A DNA stretch of 64,000 bases, taken from positions 892,348 to 956,347 of the forward strand of contig JH720297.1 of assembly GCA_000231825.2 (NCBI GenBank), in the 5' to 3' direction. Positions 1-13,800 of the stretch are shown in pieces (position 1 is the stretch's first letter; each line of letters starts with the position of its first letter). The stretch comes from Tetrahymena elliotti 4EA (taxonomy: Eukaryota > Ciliophora > Oligohymenophorea > Hymenostomatida > Tetrahymenidae). The translations under genes were made by a program, and so were the position numbers. The notes beneath the pieces are model-generated. The model was not told where the DNA came from. It ran no database searches and saw only the letters and a program-made list of their open reading frames with translations.

Positions 1-213
1 GGAGAAAGTTCAATTAAAATTAACATTTTTCTATCAAAAAATTTACTGAATTTATTTTAAGAAGAAAAAATAGTTTTAAAAAATATTAAAAATTTTCATT
101 TAAGTTTTTTATGAATTTTATCAGATTATTTCTTATGGGATATCTGGAAATTTCTTTTGTAAATAAAAATTAATTAATATGATAGTCCATTTTTTTCTAT
201 AATTACAAATAAT

Positions 214-1467
214 ATGAAAATGATTATTGAAAAAGAAGAAGAACGATAAAGTGATTAAAAATTTAGTTAACAGATATCATAAGATGGTACCTAAAATTAA
301 GAAAACTAATAAGAAGTGTAAGATAAATGTACAAAGATTGTGAAAGCAGTGAAGAAAAAGAAACTATTTAAGATAGTAGAATTTTCTTACAAATATATTC
401 ATAACATTCTAGTTTCATTCAACAATGTAGTGTTGCATACTTATGGAGATATTGTAATAGATTTATCTAAATTAAATAACGATAATAGATTTTCAATATG
501 GAATAGCTGTAAATCCTGGCCTAAAACAGAAATATGCAAAATTTCAAACACATTGAATATACATTTAGAAAATAAGAATGATATAAATGATGATCAAAAT
601 AAATATCTGACTCAAATGTTAAAGTAATATCCAAACCAAAATATTCATAATACCATATAATTAATTGAATAATATGGAGAGTTTAGTAAGATCCTAATTC
701 AATATTTTAAAAACTATTTCTCTCTTTTAAAATAAAATCCAATTTTGGTAAATCAGTTCTTTTAGCAAAGATAGTAGTTTGATTAATTCTTAGAAAAGTA
801 TATCTTTAAAGAATATAATGATCAAGGTTTAGTATACTTTGCTTCAAATATGGGTCCAGATATCATATCTAATGATTTGCAAATTTATAAAAGTATATAT
901 AGTGAATCTCTTGCTCTAATTCTAGGTAAATCACTTTAAGAATTGCAAGATTCGTCAAGAAGAAATGGAGTCTACGAATTCGTAGAATTTGAAGCTTATC
1001 TTGAAATTGTTAGATATTAAATGAATAGCATACTAGACATATTTTAAAAAAGTCAAAACAATATTTTATCTTTTAATAATTTTTAAAGTCATTTGCAGTT
1101 TAAATAGTAATTGAAAATCTATACATACGATGAAATTGAATTTTATACAAACGCTTCCATAAAAATTCTTAAGATGAGTGACTACATCAAATCAAATAAT
1201 TAAATTATCGATTTTTATTGCGGGGTTTTAGTTCTAGATATTTCTCCATCGACTCTCAAATAAATTATTACTTTAAGAGAAAAATCAAAATCAAATTAAA
1301 AAATAGATTTAGAATAAGAAGACTAATCTATAAATTATGTATACAACCTAGAATATGCTATGTAAGCTGAAATATTTGTAGATAAATACATTAAGCTAAA
1401 TAATTCTCATTAAAATAATAAAAATATAAATGATAAATCTTGTAATTATAAATTTATATTAAAATGA
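214..1467 (+). CDS. Hypothetical protein, 417 aa, no intron needed
   Basis: I do not recognise this protein. One frame runs from the ATG at 214 to the TGA at 1465-1467 and uses many TAA/TAG glutamine codons. The first 40 residues are Glu/Gln/Asp-rich and hydrophilic, followed by a basic patch (AVKKKKLFKIVEF) and then a long soluble body. The central part (about residues 140-280) has the mixed hydrophobic/charged pattern of a folded domain, for example GLVYFASNMGPDII. No signal peptide or clear membrane segment is visible. The start is uncertain: 214 and 220 are both in-frame ATGs, and the frame stays open further upstream into AT-rich DNA that looks non-coding. Confidence is good that it is a gene and low for any function. 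Confidence 0.7.
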
Positions 1468-2683
1468 TAATTCATGTATAATTCAAGGATTATATTAAAT
1501 GGCAAAAATATTATTTTTATTTCTATGAACACTAATGTATATTATTATAAGTTTTCTTTAAATCTAATAATATCTGTCTTTTTAATGATTGATCATCTCT
1601 GTATTTCTAAATAAAATTTCCTTGTAGTTTTAAGTGAAATTATACAAAAATATCTAAAGATATTATTTAATTTGATCTTAAAATTTAATTAGAATAAATA
1701 ACCACAAACCTCCTTTTAAGCTTAAAGATAGATTGATAATATTTGCAGATTATTTTATAAAAATAAAGAGGGTTTAAAATCAGTTATTGTTTATTAATTT
1801 ATTTTTTATATTTTAATGAAACAAAAATATTAAGGAAATTATTTTCAATTTAAAAATTAGTGGAAAGACTAATATTTTATTAAATTTTGCTTTTAGTTAA
1901 TTTTACATTTATTTAAATTTAATTAATATTTTTTTATATTGTTAAAAATGAAGAAAAATAAAAATCTTTAATTAATTTAATAAGCTATGTAAAGTTTATA
2001 TTAAATTTTAATCAGAAAATGAACTAGAGTTCGTGATTTTTTCTGTTTATTAGAAATATGAGTTTTAAAATTATCTTAACTATGAATTGGATATATAAAA
2101 GAGTAATTTCAATTAGACTTGTGGTGTTTTAATTAAAAATTAGATGCAAATATGTTATAATGCTTCTTTTTTTTTTTCATAAAGCAATTATAAAAGAATT
2201 ATTTATTGCATTCATAGACATCTATTAAAGATAAAGCAGATTATCAAATATCTTAACAGTAGTGAATCAAGTATTAAACTTGCATATCAGTTATGATTTC
2301 AAAATAAAATGACATGCAAGTGTAGTTATGTATCCTATTCAAATATATATGTTGAAATAAAGCTTATAATTCAAAATAGATAGACTAATAATTGCTTCAA
2401 AGAGGGAATTGCATATTTTGATGATTCAAATTGAATTAACATCTTGAGCGTCATTAATTAAATTCACAATATATGTTTAGATAATTATAAAAGAATATCT
2501 ATATTACGAATTTATTTTAAATTGAGTAGGTTCTGAATTGATAAAATGCAGATATTGATAGAAGTCTATTTGTAAAAGATTTTTTGATTTGAAAATAGTC
2601 TAATTAAAAGCAGCTTTAATACAAACTTATAATTAATTATATACAATAAAAGATTAAAAAATAAGTAAAAGTTCTAAAAAGAA
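1468..2683. other. Gene-free AT-rich spacer
   Basis: About 1.2 kb of very AT-rich DNA between the hypothetical gene and the cysteine protease. I see no coding pattern, RNA gene or clear repeat. The last part should hold the protease promoter and 5' UTR. Confidence 0.6.
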
Positions 2684-4096
2684 ATGAGCAAAGTTTTAAT
2701 TGCACTTTCTGCTGTTCTCCTTTTGGGTTTGACCACTGTCTTGTTGGTTGAAAAGAACAACAACGGATTGAGATCTGTAATTTGATTTGAATTTCTACTC
2801 TAAAATAATCGATCAATCAATCATTCAGCTTTTAGTTTGAATATACATAAAATTTGTTCTTATTTGAGAAGCTTTTAGAAGCTTAACTATTTAAAACATT
2901 ATTATTATAAGCAATTAAAATCATTTAATTAACATATGCATTTTGGAAATAATAAAGGAAGTTGATGAATTCCAAGCTTGGATGGTTAAATACGGAGTCA
3001 AGTTTGCTGATGAAGAAGTTTTAAATTACAGAAGAGACATCTTCTACTAAAACAAGCAACTTGTTGAAGAAGTTAATGCTGAAAATAACGGTACTTTCCA
3101 CTCTTTGAATGCCTTCGCTGTTTACACTAAGGACGAATTCAACAAATTATTCAAGGGTTACTAAAAGAAGGCTAAGAGCCAATTATACTACAAATTGAAG
3201 GGTGACGTTGCTGCCTCTATTGACTGGAGATAAAAGGTAAAAAAACTTAAATTTATATATATTTAATCATTTATTAGCTTTTTTATTGCTAATAATTGTT
3301 TTTTTAAACTAAAAAGAATGCTGTTACCCCTGTTAAAAACTAAGGTTCATGTGGTTCATGTTGGGCTTTCTCCACTATTGGTGGTCTTGAAGGTGCTTAC
3401 GCTATCTCCACTGGTAAAAATTTTGATTTATTTTTGTAAAATTTACTCTTAAAGTTAGTATTCTTAGCTATTAAGAGATACATTTTATAGTTAGGTCTAT
3501 TCTTTATTAGCAAAAAGAATATTTTATTTTCTACTAGATTTATTAAATTTTTTACTAATATTTTTGTTGATAAAACTAATAAAGGTAAGTTGACTTCCTT
3601 CTCTGAATAACAAGTTGTTGACTGTTCTAAGAATGGTGGTAATGAAGGTTGCAATGGTGGTGATTTACCCCCTGCTTATGACTACGTTGTTGCCAATGGT
3701 ATTGAAACTGAAGCTGACTATCCCTACACTGGTAAGGACGGTAAATGCAAATACGATGCCTCAAAGGTTGTCTTCAAGCCTAAGTCCTTCGTTTAAGTTA
3801 AGGCTAACAGCCCTGACCAATTAGCTATTGCTCTTAACAAGGAACCTGTTCCCATCTGTATCGAAGCTGACCAAAAGGCTTTCTAATTCTATACCTCTGG
3901 TATTATCTCCAAAAACTGCGGTACTGAATTAGATCACTGCGTTCTCGCTGTTGGTTATGATGACAAGGCTTGGATTGTCAAAAACTCTTGGGGTACCAGT
4001 TGGGGTGAAAAGGGTTACGTCAGAATTGCTAGAACTACTGCTGCTGGCCCTGGTGTCTGTGGTATCTATGAAGAGCCTGTCTATCCCGTCTACTGA
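2684..4096 (+). CDS. Papain-family (C1A, cathepsin L-like) cysteine protease
   Basis: Predicted 326-aa secreted or lysosomal cysteine endopeptidase. Four exons: 2684-2776, 2958-3236, 3317-3413, 3585-4096. A signal peptide (residues 1-22, [15 protein letters not shown]) precedes an I29-type propeptide (about 32-115) that in this family keeps the zymogen inactive. The mature domain shows the oxyanion-hole Gln133 in [13 protein letters not shown], catalytic Cys139, catalytic His274 in [11 protein letters not shown] and Asn290 in [10 protein letters not shown]. Gln133 is encoded by TAA, which directly supports the ciliate code. Length fits the family. Codons are strongly biased to C- or G-ending forms such as AAG, GTC and ACC, unlike most neighbours, suggesting high expression. 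Ciliates secrete many such proteases for digestion; the exact paralogue cannot be fixed here. Confidence 0.96.
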
Positions 4097-4581
4097 AAAC
4101 TTTTAGAAAACAAATAACAAATTAAATAACAATATATAAATTTGTGATTTTCATATTTTATAAGAAATATCTCAATTTACTGCAAACAAATAACAAAATT
4201 AACTTTTTAATGAATCAAAATTTAATTAATTATATATCAAAATATGTAATTGGAAAGTAATGATAGCAATCAATAAGATATCTTATTATCCTGAATAGTA
4301 TTGCTTTAAATTACTATACTTGGGAAATATAATTTCAAAGTAAACCATATTTTTGATTTAATTTCGAATGTTAATGGAATAATTCCAATTTACAAAAAGG
4401 AAGAAAAAATCTAACTCAATTAATAAAATATTTAAATTTTATAAAATTCATTCTTATAAAGTGAAAAATAATAAATAAATCTGCTTGATTTACTTTTTAT
4501 TAATTTATCAAAGCTTTTATTACATTTTACTTGTTTTATATAAAATATTAATAATCATTTGTTAGATATATTTAAAGATTT
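4097..4581. other. Spacer between convergent 3' ends
   Basis: AT-rich DNA between the protease stop and the stop of the minus-strand OSCA-like gene. It must contain both 3' UTRs. No other feature seen. Confidence 0.6.
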
Positions 4582-6975
4582 TCAACTGCTTGTTTCAATG
4601 TTTATTGATTTAGCCTTTTATAATTCTTCTTGTTAATTGGATTTTATAGCTTCTAAAGCCCCATCTGATTCAGGGTGTATGTAGAAAACTTGAATGAGAG
4701 TTTCTTTCTTCTAAGGGTTTTGCTCCTTATCAATTAATTTGTTGATATATTTTTGAATTGATCTAGACTTCAAAATAGGGTTATGTCTGTCATAATCTGA
4801 TGAAAAATGTCCTTAAGATTTGGCTTCTCTGTACGATAATACTTCAATGTAGTTACTTTCAGCTTAAAGTTTGGAATCAATCCATTCATTTATTGGTGCA
4901 AAATAAAATACAGCACTAAGAATTACCATAAGAATAGTGCAAATATGAGTTTCAGAGTAAAGAATAATTTCAAAGGCTAAGCAGCCTAAAGAATAGAAAA
5001 TAATAATGATTTCAAAATAAAAGTCAACCATTTCTTCAGGGAGGTCTGAACCTAGAGGAATAGGCATACTTTATCTCCTTAGAAGCTTATACTTGTTAAC
5101 AAATATTTAGAGGAATAAAGAGATAACACATAGAGGAAGTGCGATTGGAATAATCCAAGCATAAAAAGCTGCAAAAAGTAAAACATTTGCTGCTGCAGCA
5201 AAGCATGCTGCTGCGTTAAATTAGGGAAGCTCAAACAATGAGTGTACAAATTCCTATGAGACCAATTTTTTCTTTCCATCACTAAGTTTTAAGAATATTT
5301 TTTATTGAATATATTTTGTTATATTTTCTGGACTTATAAAAGAGACTATTGCAGGCATAATTGCATTAGTAACTGCAATTGATGCTACACTGCTTACTAA
5401 ACCACCATTAATCCAAATCTAACGTCCATTGAGGATGATCATGACAAAGAAAGAGACAATAGTTGTGTTAATAAATTGTGCTATACCAGATTTTTTAGCA
5501 ACACTGATAATAGTATCAGTTTTAAAGTTGTGTGCTTCAAAACCTGATAAATACTAAATAAGAGTTTGCAAAACCAAATTGACAATAACTGTAAGAATGG
5601 ATGAAATTGTAGAAATAACAGTCAATTTAACTTAATCGTTTGTTTCATTTCTAACATTACCTTGTTCATCTCCGATTTCAAGAATAGCCCAAAAAGAAAG
5701 AGCCAAAAAACAAAGAGTCAAAATTAAAGTTAATGATCTTCTTTTAAACTTCTACTTTGCATCAATTTCAATATTTTCCCAATTAGTATCACCTGGTTCT
5801 TTAGCTTGTTGAACAAATATTTAAACTCCATCAAATAATTTACTTTCATCAATTTTCTTTAGCTTCAATAGTTGTTTCCAGTAATTATAGTAAAAATGGT
5901 CAATCACTTTTTCCTTTTGTTCTTCTTTTTCAAAGCTTACAAAAGCAGCTCCACAAAAGGTATCAATGACTCCATCTTCATCAAAGCAATGCTATTCGTA
6001 TTGCTTGATTTCTTTTAAGAATTTTTTCTTTTCTTACTCTGATTTTGCTTAGAGCATGTTTTTGTTTAATTCTTAGAATTTTTCTAGTTTGAATGCTTAC
6101 ACTACTTTCTCTACTTTAACACCAGGAACTTGGCTCTACAAAAAATTAATTATATCTTAGCGCGTTTTGTTTAGAGGGATCTTATTTATAAAAACGGTGT
6201 AATCAGAAACAGAAATGTCTGATTTGTCTATTTCGCTTTCGAATTTTATCTATCTAACTCTGAATAATGTGCTAAAGATCATCATAATTATACTGGTGAC
6301 TAAGTTCAAAACAGCATTTGCCAAATCTGGATCATCCCTGTCTCTATTTGATCCAGCTGTTTTTTCAAAAATACTGTTTTAACAAATTTTAGTTAAGTTA
6401 TTTGGATATTTTTCAGAAAGTTTATCACAAAAATCTCCTTCGCTATTAGCAATCAAATTATAAATTCCTGAAACAAGGAAAATAATTGATATAAAAGCTA
6501 TCGAATATCTCATAAACTAGAAATACATAGGATATGTAGGACCCAAATAAGATAAATCTTCATAAGTACTTTTCCAAACAGGAATCAATTCACTATCAGG
6601 CTAAATTATTTTTGAGCAGCAAGGGCATATGTCATTAGGGTTAATATTAAAAGAATCTGATACAGTTGATTTATCAATAGACTCTTTGTAAACCTTGTTT
6701 GCTTGGGCATGTCTTAATGCTATTTCCATTGAAAAAAATGGCAAAATTGGATTAAAAAATTAGCCTCTATCTGTTTCTGACCCTTATCTCAACTCCATTT
6801 CATCATAATTCCTTTTATTGGATTCAATATCATGAAGTTATGCATTTGACTCATTATTTATATTTTATCCTTCATTCGTTTAACGAGCTGAGTAAGAAAT
6901 ATTAGGGTCTTTGCTATCTAATTCTGAAGTGCCTTGTTAATAATCTTGATTATTTAGCAATCTTTCTTTATCCAT
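4582..6975 (-). CDS. OSCA/TMEM63 (CSC1)-like multi-pass membrane protein
   Basis: One uninterrupted 797-aa frame; I checked it along its length for in-frame TGA. The N-terminal 170 residues are hydrophilic and contain a CPCC motif (NDICPCCSKII). Two membrane helices follow (around FMRYSIAFISIIFLVSGI and AVLNLVTSIIMMIFS). Next comes a cytosolic loop that starts DYTVFINKIPLNKTRQDI and later reads CGAAFVSFEKEE, the RRM-like pattern of the PHM7_cyt loop of OSCA/TMEM63 channels. At least seven further hydrophobic segments follow, including AFYAWIIPIALPLCVISLFL and the basic NKYKLLRR step. OSCA/TMEM63 proteins are mechanically or osmotically gated cation channels; that role here is inferred from topology and the loop, and a related ciliate-specific family cannot be excluded. 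Confidence 0.85.
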
Positions 6976-8017
6976 TTTATATTAAAACAAGTTTTTTAAT
7001 TAATTTTGTTTATCTCAAATAAGTAGGTTTATATTTTTAAATACTAATTAAGTCTTCTTACATTTTATCAACAAATTAGAATGTATCCATTTGATTTATA
7101 ATTTAATTATCACTGCTACACTATCCCCTCATAGAAAATACTAAATACTTATCATTTGATCTCTGAATTCAATTATACTTTTATGAATGAAATTAATTAA
7201 AGCCAAAATAATATCTCTAATCAATCAGCGTTAAAATAAGTTAAGCTTTATTATGTATGTATTTTTCTTCAATTTTATTATTTGTAGAAAATTTCCTTTA
7301 AATTATACTTAGTTTTTGTATTTTAGTCATAATAATACTTGACATTTTTATAACTTTAAGCCGTATCACAAGCAAATTACTTTAATTAAATCTTTTATTA
7401 ATTTATTCATAGAAAAATTAAAATATTTTCATCAAATTAATTAAATTTTTACTTTAAGTTAACTTTTAATTTTAAAAATTAAATTTTAATAAATAGAAAT
7501 TAAATTATAATTATTATAAATGTAAGATGTGTTATCTCTTATCTACTCTTTTAATTCTTCAACTATTTTATTTCTATCAAATTTTTATTAATTATGTCCC
7601 ATTATAAAATTTGGATGAAATAAACTGATAAAACTAATTGATAAAAAATAAGAATTATAAAAAAAAAAGAATGTTAATTTTTTTCTAGAATTAATTTAAA
7701 AAAGCTTTTTTTATTTGTGATTGATTGTTTGAATCTTTTAAGACAGGATTATTTGAAAGTAAAACATGATTGTTTATAATTTAGATTTTAATGAGATAAT
7801 TTTTTTATTGATTCTTAATCGAAGCTAAAAAGAGAAGAAAATTAAATTTTATTTTTTCTTTGGAAAAACATAGAAGAAAAAAGAAAATTTATTTTGTTGC
7901 AAAAAATTTTTTAGGGAAAAAAATTTTACTTTTGTAAATTTTGATTGAATTTGTAATTAAAAAAAATATAATTATTAATTTCATAATACTTTTCAAATTT
8001 CTTTTTTAGAGGAAAAA
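6976..8017. other. Divergent intergenic region
   Basis: About 1 kb of AT-rich DNA between two divergently transcribed genes (OSCA-like on minus, zinc-finger/repeat protein on plus), so both promoters should lie here. Long A and T runs are present at 7650-7990. No coding pattern seen. Confidence 0.6.
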
Positions 8018-10832
8018 ATGTCAAACACTTTAATTAGCTTAAACTGTGAACATAATTTAAAAGTTTATTGCCAAGAGCATAAAAAAAAGATTATATTTTT
8101 AAGTTTTCGTAAATAAAATTAGAAACTTATAGTAGATATTGAATGTAAAAGATGTTTGGTACATAAATAAGAATTTACAGAATGCAAAATAATTGAACTT
8201 TCCCAGTTATTCGAAAACAATAAATAGGATATTATTTGTGGATATCCTCCCTTCAAAGACTAGTCTTTCTTAAAAGATTACTATGAAAAAGTAAAGTCTG
8301 ATAAAAAAAATCAATAAGAATATATGCAGTAACTAAAAGAAAAATTTTAGAGAATCAAGCAAGAGATTATCTAAAAGCTTGAAACAATTGAAATAGATAT
8401 GATAAATAAATGTGAAAAATAAATTGAATAAAGCTAAAATTTATAAAATTAAATTTATAAACTTCAGCAAAGAGATGAACTCATTAATTTAATTTCTAAA
8501 GACTTAAATGTTGATTCTAAATTAAAAGAATTTATTGAAAAGCAATATTAAAATTTAGATAGTCTTGAAAATACTTTGAGAAATAAGATTAACGAGTATG
8601 AAAAATTATCTGAATAAAGTTTGAACCTAAATGATATCCATTAAAATATTAGTTGCTTAGAAATTTTAAATAAAAATCTATAACTAGTCTAGAAAAAGAA
8701 TACAATTAGGATAATTCAGGATATTCAAAATTAATATACTAAATGTGATGATGATTAAGAAAGAGAAGTACAAGAAGAAAATGATAATGATAGTCATAGA
8801 AATAAATCAATTCTTTAAAGCCATAGTAGAAATAATCATAATGATAATAGCTTAACAGAACATAAAAGCAGTGAAAATGATTAAAGAGAACAAATTAATG
8901 GGGGTATTAAATTTTACTTTTTTTATTTTTTTGATATTTTTCAAAATTAAAAAAATAATTTTTTATTTTTGTTAAACTTCTAAATTAAAATTAGACCCTA
9001 GCTGCTGATAATTATTTTTACTTTAGAAATAAATTTAGATACTAATAATTTAAAATATGTAAAATTTAGGTTTGGATAAATAATAGAAAAAGAGAAATAC
9101 TGATCCAGAAGAAAATTTAAATATTAGAAAAGGAGAGATCTAATAAATTATTATGGATGAAGAAATAAAGGATTAATAGAATTAATCTGAGAATTAAGAG
9201 AATTAACAGAAAGATGATGAAAGTATTGAGAATTCTTAAGACAATTAATTAGAAGATTAATAGGGAAAAATAGATAAAGTATTTGATTAAAAAAAAGACT
9301 AACTTTAGCTAAAAAATTAAATTTAAGAAAATTCATCAGAAAATTAAGAGAGATAGTTTGATGATAATTAAAACATCAAAATTGATGAACCAGGCTTAAA
9401 AAATTAGAATTCTTAAGATATCTCATCAGATGTTGAATTTAGAAATTAGGTATTTGATTAAGAAAGTGAAGAAGATTAGCTTGATAATTAAATTGAAAGA
9501 GCAGAGAATGAATCTGAAAAATAAGAGATTTAATTAGAAGATAATTCAAACATCAAAATTGATGAATCAGGATTAAAAGATAAGAATTCTTAAGATAACT
9601 AATAAGGAGTAGAATAAAGTAAAATAAATTAGGTATCTGATTAAGAAAGGGAATAGTTACCTAAGATAGAAAATTAAATTGAAGAAGTAAAAAATTAATT
9701 AGAAGATAACTAAAACTTCAAAATTGATTAATCAGACTTAAAAGATAAGAATTCTTAAGATAACTAGTTAGAAGTTCAATAAAATAAAATAAATGAAGTA
9801 TCTGATTAAGAAAGGGAATCACCTAAGATTCAAAATCAAATGGAAGAAGAAGATAATTAATCTAAAAATTAAGAGAGTAAATAAAAAGATAATTAAAGCA
9901 TTGAAATTGATTAATCAGGCTTAAGAGATAAAATTTCTTAAGATAACTAGAGGCAAAATGAATAACTTTAAATTAATTATGTATTTGAATAAAAAAGCGA
10001 ACAATAACTTAACATAGAAAATCAACAATAAGAAGAAGGGAAGAATGAATCTTAGAATTAAATCTAAATTGAAAATTCTTAAAGTAATTTACTCAAAAAT
10101 GAATAAGATGAACATGAGGTACTTGAATAAAAAAGAAAATAGCTCTATATTGAAAACTAAATATAATGTAATTAAGATGACCTCTTTGGAGGATCATAAA
10201 ACATTTAAAGTTATTTAGATGATGATATGAATGATTAGTAGTAAGATAATGGGATTATTCTTAATTCCTAGGAAGATGAAGAGATTTAAAAAGATAATGA
10301 TAGAGAATAATAGTCCAATTATGATGATCTAGGATAAGATATTTTTGAAGATAATCAATAATTAAACTTTTAAAATTTTGAATAGGGAATTTTAATCAAA
10401 AAAGAACATTTGAAAGACAAAATTGAGAATTTTATTTATAATTGCAATTAACACCTTAAAAATATTTTAGATGGATGTCAATATTAGGTATTCATTCATT
10501 CATTTAGATTCTACTGAATAAATGCTTAAATTAATACTCTTATTTAATAGTGGAATACTTTAGTAATTATTTTTAGATAAACTAAATTCGCTGTTTACGA
10601 TAGATTATTTATAGGAAGAAATTATTGTAAGTTTTTACAATTTACTTCAACATTTTAATTCAAATATTTTATTTTAATTAGTGGGTAAATATTTTAAATA
10701 TGTAATGAATCATTCATTATTGAATTTAACTCTATCTTAACTTAGGGAAACGTAAAATAATTAAATTATCAAGATTTAAAATTCATAAGATTTTTAAATA
10801 AAACTAAAAGTTCATAAATGTAAATTTATTGA
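8018..10832 (+). CDS. B-box-like zinc-finger, coiled-coil protein with Gln/Asn-rich internal repeats
   Basis: Predicted 861-aa protein in three exons: 8018-8903, 9070-10487, 10551-10832. Splice phases agree (phase 1, then phase 0). Residues 1-60 carry paired Cys/His (NCEHNLKVYCQEHKKK, IECKRCLVHKQEF) resembling a B-box zinc site, followed by GYPPFKD and a long coiled coil (about 85-250). Exon 2 is acidic and Gln/Asn-rich and contains at least four degenerate copies of a 55-61-residue unit (KIDESGLKDKNSQDN). The last exon is more hydrophobic (WNTLVIIFRQTKFAVYDRL) and is weakly reminiscent of a TLDc domain; this is a guess. The zinc-site, coiled-coil and C-terminal domain order matches a large ciliate family known to me, but the function is unknown. 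Confidence 0.8.
9372..10080 (+). repeat. Tandem degenerate repeat inside a coding exon (unit 55-61 codons)
   Basis: The peptide core IKID(E/Q)xGLK(D)KNSQD recurs at 9372, 9549, 9714 and 9897, spacings of 177, 165 and 183 nt, all multiples of three. The last copy is the most diverged (IEIDQSGLRDKISQD). Copies differ at many sites, so this is an old in-frame expansion and not a recent duplication. Confidence 0.85.
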
Positions 10833-13800
10833 ATCTTCTTTAACAACACTTAATATTAAAAATTAAAACCTTAAGGAGAAACTGGTAAAATTTTATTTTT
10901 TATTTAGAATTATTTTATTTTAATTTTTCCTATAATATTTTAACATTTATTAAAAATTTAAAACAACAAAATTTAATCAATTTTTTTAAAAAAAAGAGAG
11001 TAATTTATTTAGAAAAATAGCTTATAGAAATGAATTAATAGTTAATTAATTATTGCTAAATCAAATTAGATAGTAAACAATTTAACTTGAATATAGAAAT
11101 TTAATATTTAATTATTTAAAAATTTTAGGTCGTAATTTATATTGATATTCTAACAAAAAAAAGATTGATTTATTGTTAATAGTTTGTAAGTTTGATTTTT
11201 TGATAATTTAGTTGCTAATATCTTTCTAAAGTTCGTAAGATTTTTTTCAAAAAAATGCCAAACATATAAATGAATACTAAGCTTAATTTTAAATTAAAAA
11301 ACAGAAGGTAAAGGATAAATTAAATAAAGGCTAGTTCAAATAAAATTATTTATTAAACTTAATAGGGAAATAAAGAGGTAACATTTGAATTTCAATTTTA
11401 ATATCTAAAATAATAAAATCTATTTTAAGTTTAAGGTAACATTTTTAGTTTATGTACTAACTGCAGAAAGTTAATAATTCACACAATATTAGTAAATAAA
11501 AAAGAAGAGCTTTGATTAAGATTAAAATATTATTTTAAAATAAAGGGATTATCAGCAAAGAGATAAGGGATAAGTAAATAAATTTTTTAGAATGATTATT
11601 GATATCAAATATGATAAATTTAAATTACTAGAATAATGACAAGGTAAAAATAATTTCAACTGTTTGTTATTTTAATAGTTTTAATAAAAACAAAAAGGCA
11701 TTGAGTACTTTGCTAAATTTTAAGATAGATTATGAAGGAAATAAAGAAGTAGAATCATTTTCATTGAAATTCAAATTAATGATTATTCGTTTGTTTAAAA
11801 TTATAGGGAATATGGGTAATATTAAATAATACAGGCTGAAAAGGAAATAATTAATCTTTTTATTTTTAAAGTGGGTAATAAATATAAAATTCAAAGAATG
11901 ACCAACAAACCAGCAATAATATTATTAATTTATATTTAATAGATAGTAAAATTATTTCCTTTCTTTAAAATTAACTTAAATTCAATATTAAAATTAGCAT
12001 GTAAAGATGAAATTAATTAACTAATTAACCAAACCTTTATTTTCAATAAAGATATCAGTACATTTTTAGTTTAACAAAAAATTATTTTTTCAAAAATTTT
12101 TCATAAATAAAACAGAAGGTAATTTCAAAATCAATGAAGATACTTATTTAACTAAATTTTGTTTAATATCAATCAATCTAGTAAGGAGATGTAAAATTTT
12201 TTTCTTTTATTTGAAATACATTTTTATTTCATTTTTCTAAAAAAGTAACCATCTGACTAAGGAGTAAGAAATTTTATTAAGATATAAACCAAACCAAAAT
12301 TAACACTTTAATTTTTAAAATTTAAAGGAAGTATATTTTTTAAACCAAAATAAAGTAGTCTTAATAAAATAATATTTTTCTTAAAGTTAGTAAATTTTTT
12401 ATTTATTTTTGAAAAAATTTAACAAAAAAATTATTTTTTTAAATAGTCAGTAAATTAAGAAATTTAGATTCATCAAGATAATTCATATTTTTTAAATATC
12501 TCAAGCATCACGTATGAATTTTATACTAATATCTATAACTAATGAACTAACTAACTTATTTTTATAAAATTTAGTCTGTAAATTTATTGAGTCTGATTTT
12601 TGTTTTTAATCATGTTACTAATAATAAAAGAATGTAATTTATCTTATAATATTATTGATGACGAGACTCAAAATTTTCTTCATTTAAATAGCTTGTATGA
12701 TTGATTTTAAAATGAAAGCTAATTCAGAACATTTTATTATTTTAGAAAGTAATTTTCTTTGGGAAAATTTATTTTGTTATGACAAATGATATAATAACAA
12801 AATAGTATGTAAGGATTGCAAATTTTTGAAATAAAACTAAATTTACAATTTTGAATGTTAAATTAAAAGATCAAAGTAAATTTATTGGGTATTAATTGTA
12901 ATTTAAATATGATTAAAAATAAAAAAGTTTCAACATGACGTATATTTTTGATTTACTTATAAGGAGTTATTTATCTGAACTATTATGATAATTAAAAATA
13001 AATAGAACAATGTAATTAATTATTTAAAATACTTATTGTGAAAATCTTAATTAAAATAATCTTTTAAAAATAATCATTAGAATGTAAATTGATTGAATGG
13101 AAGATACATTTTTTAATTAAAATTTTATTTTGCTTGAATAAACAGAAAGTAAACATTTGCTGCAACAAAATAATTAAAAATCGACAACTTAAATTATTAA
13201 AAAGGCGATTGTAATTTAGATTTAAAATAAAAAAATTAATTAAACATTATTTTTTTATGATTAAAGTCATCAGTAAATATTAGATAATTAATATAAGTAT
13301 TCATGACAATTCATTTTTTTTTCAATTTAAAAGTCAAATTTCCTTGAGGTAAAAAACTTTATTATTTAATATTGTTAATTTATTCCTTTCATTGACTGTA
13401 AAACTATAGGCTGAAAATCTTTGCAAGTACATATAGGATCAAGGGTTTATGCTTAAAAATCTATAAGATGAGCAATAAAATAATTGATTAAGAAAATATA
13501 ATAATTTTATTGAGATATCGATCGATTTCAAAACTAATTAAAATATATTTACAATCAATCAGTGATTATTATTATTATTTAAATTTATGTTACTTGTTTG
13601 TAATTTTTAAAAATCTTTCTTTAAATTTTTTTTTTTTCTTAAAATATTTTTAGTTCAGAAAAACATAAATATATTTTATTTAATACTGTCAGTTTACAGC
13701 TATGAAAATATTAGATATATATTTATGTATTATTTATTTTTGACTCTCAAGTGTATCTATATGTCCCGTTATTAAGAAGAAAAACAAATGAGATTATTTA

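Noticed and set aside
1..213. Upstream extension of the first hypothetical gene
   Set aside because: The frame is open but the sequence is as AT-rich as spacer and the predicted residues show no protein-like pattern.
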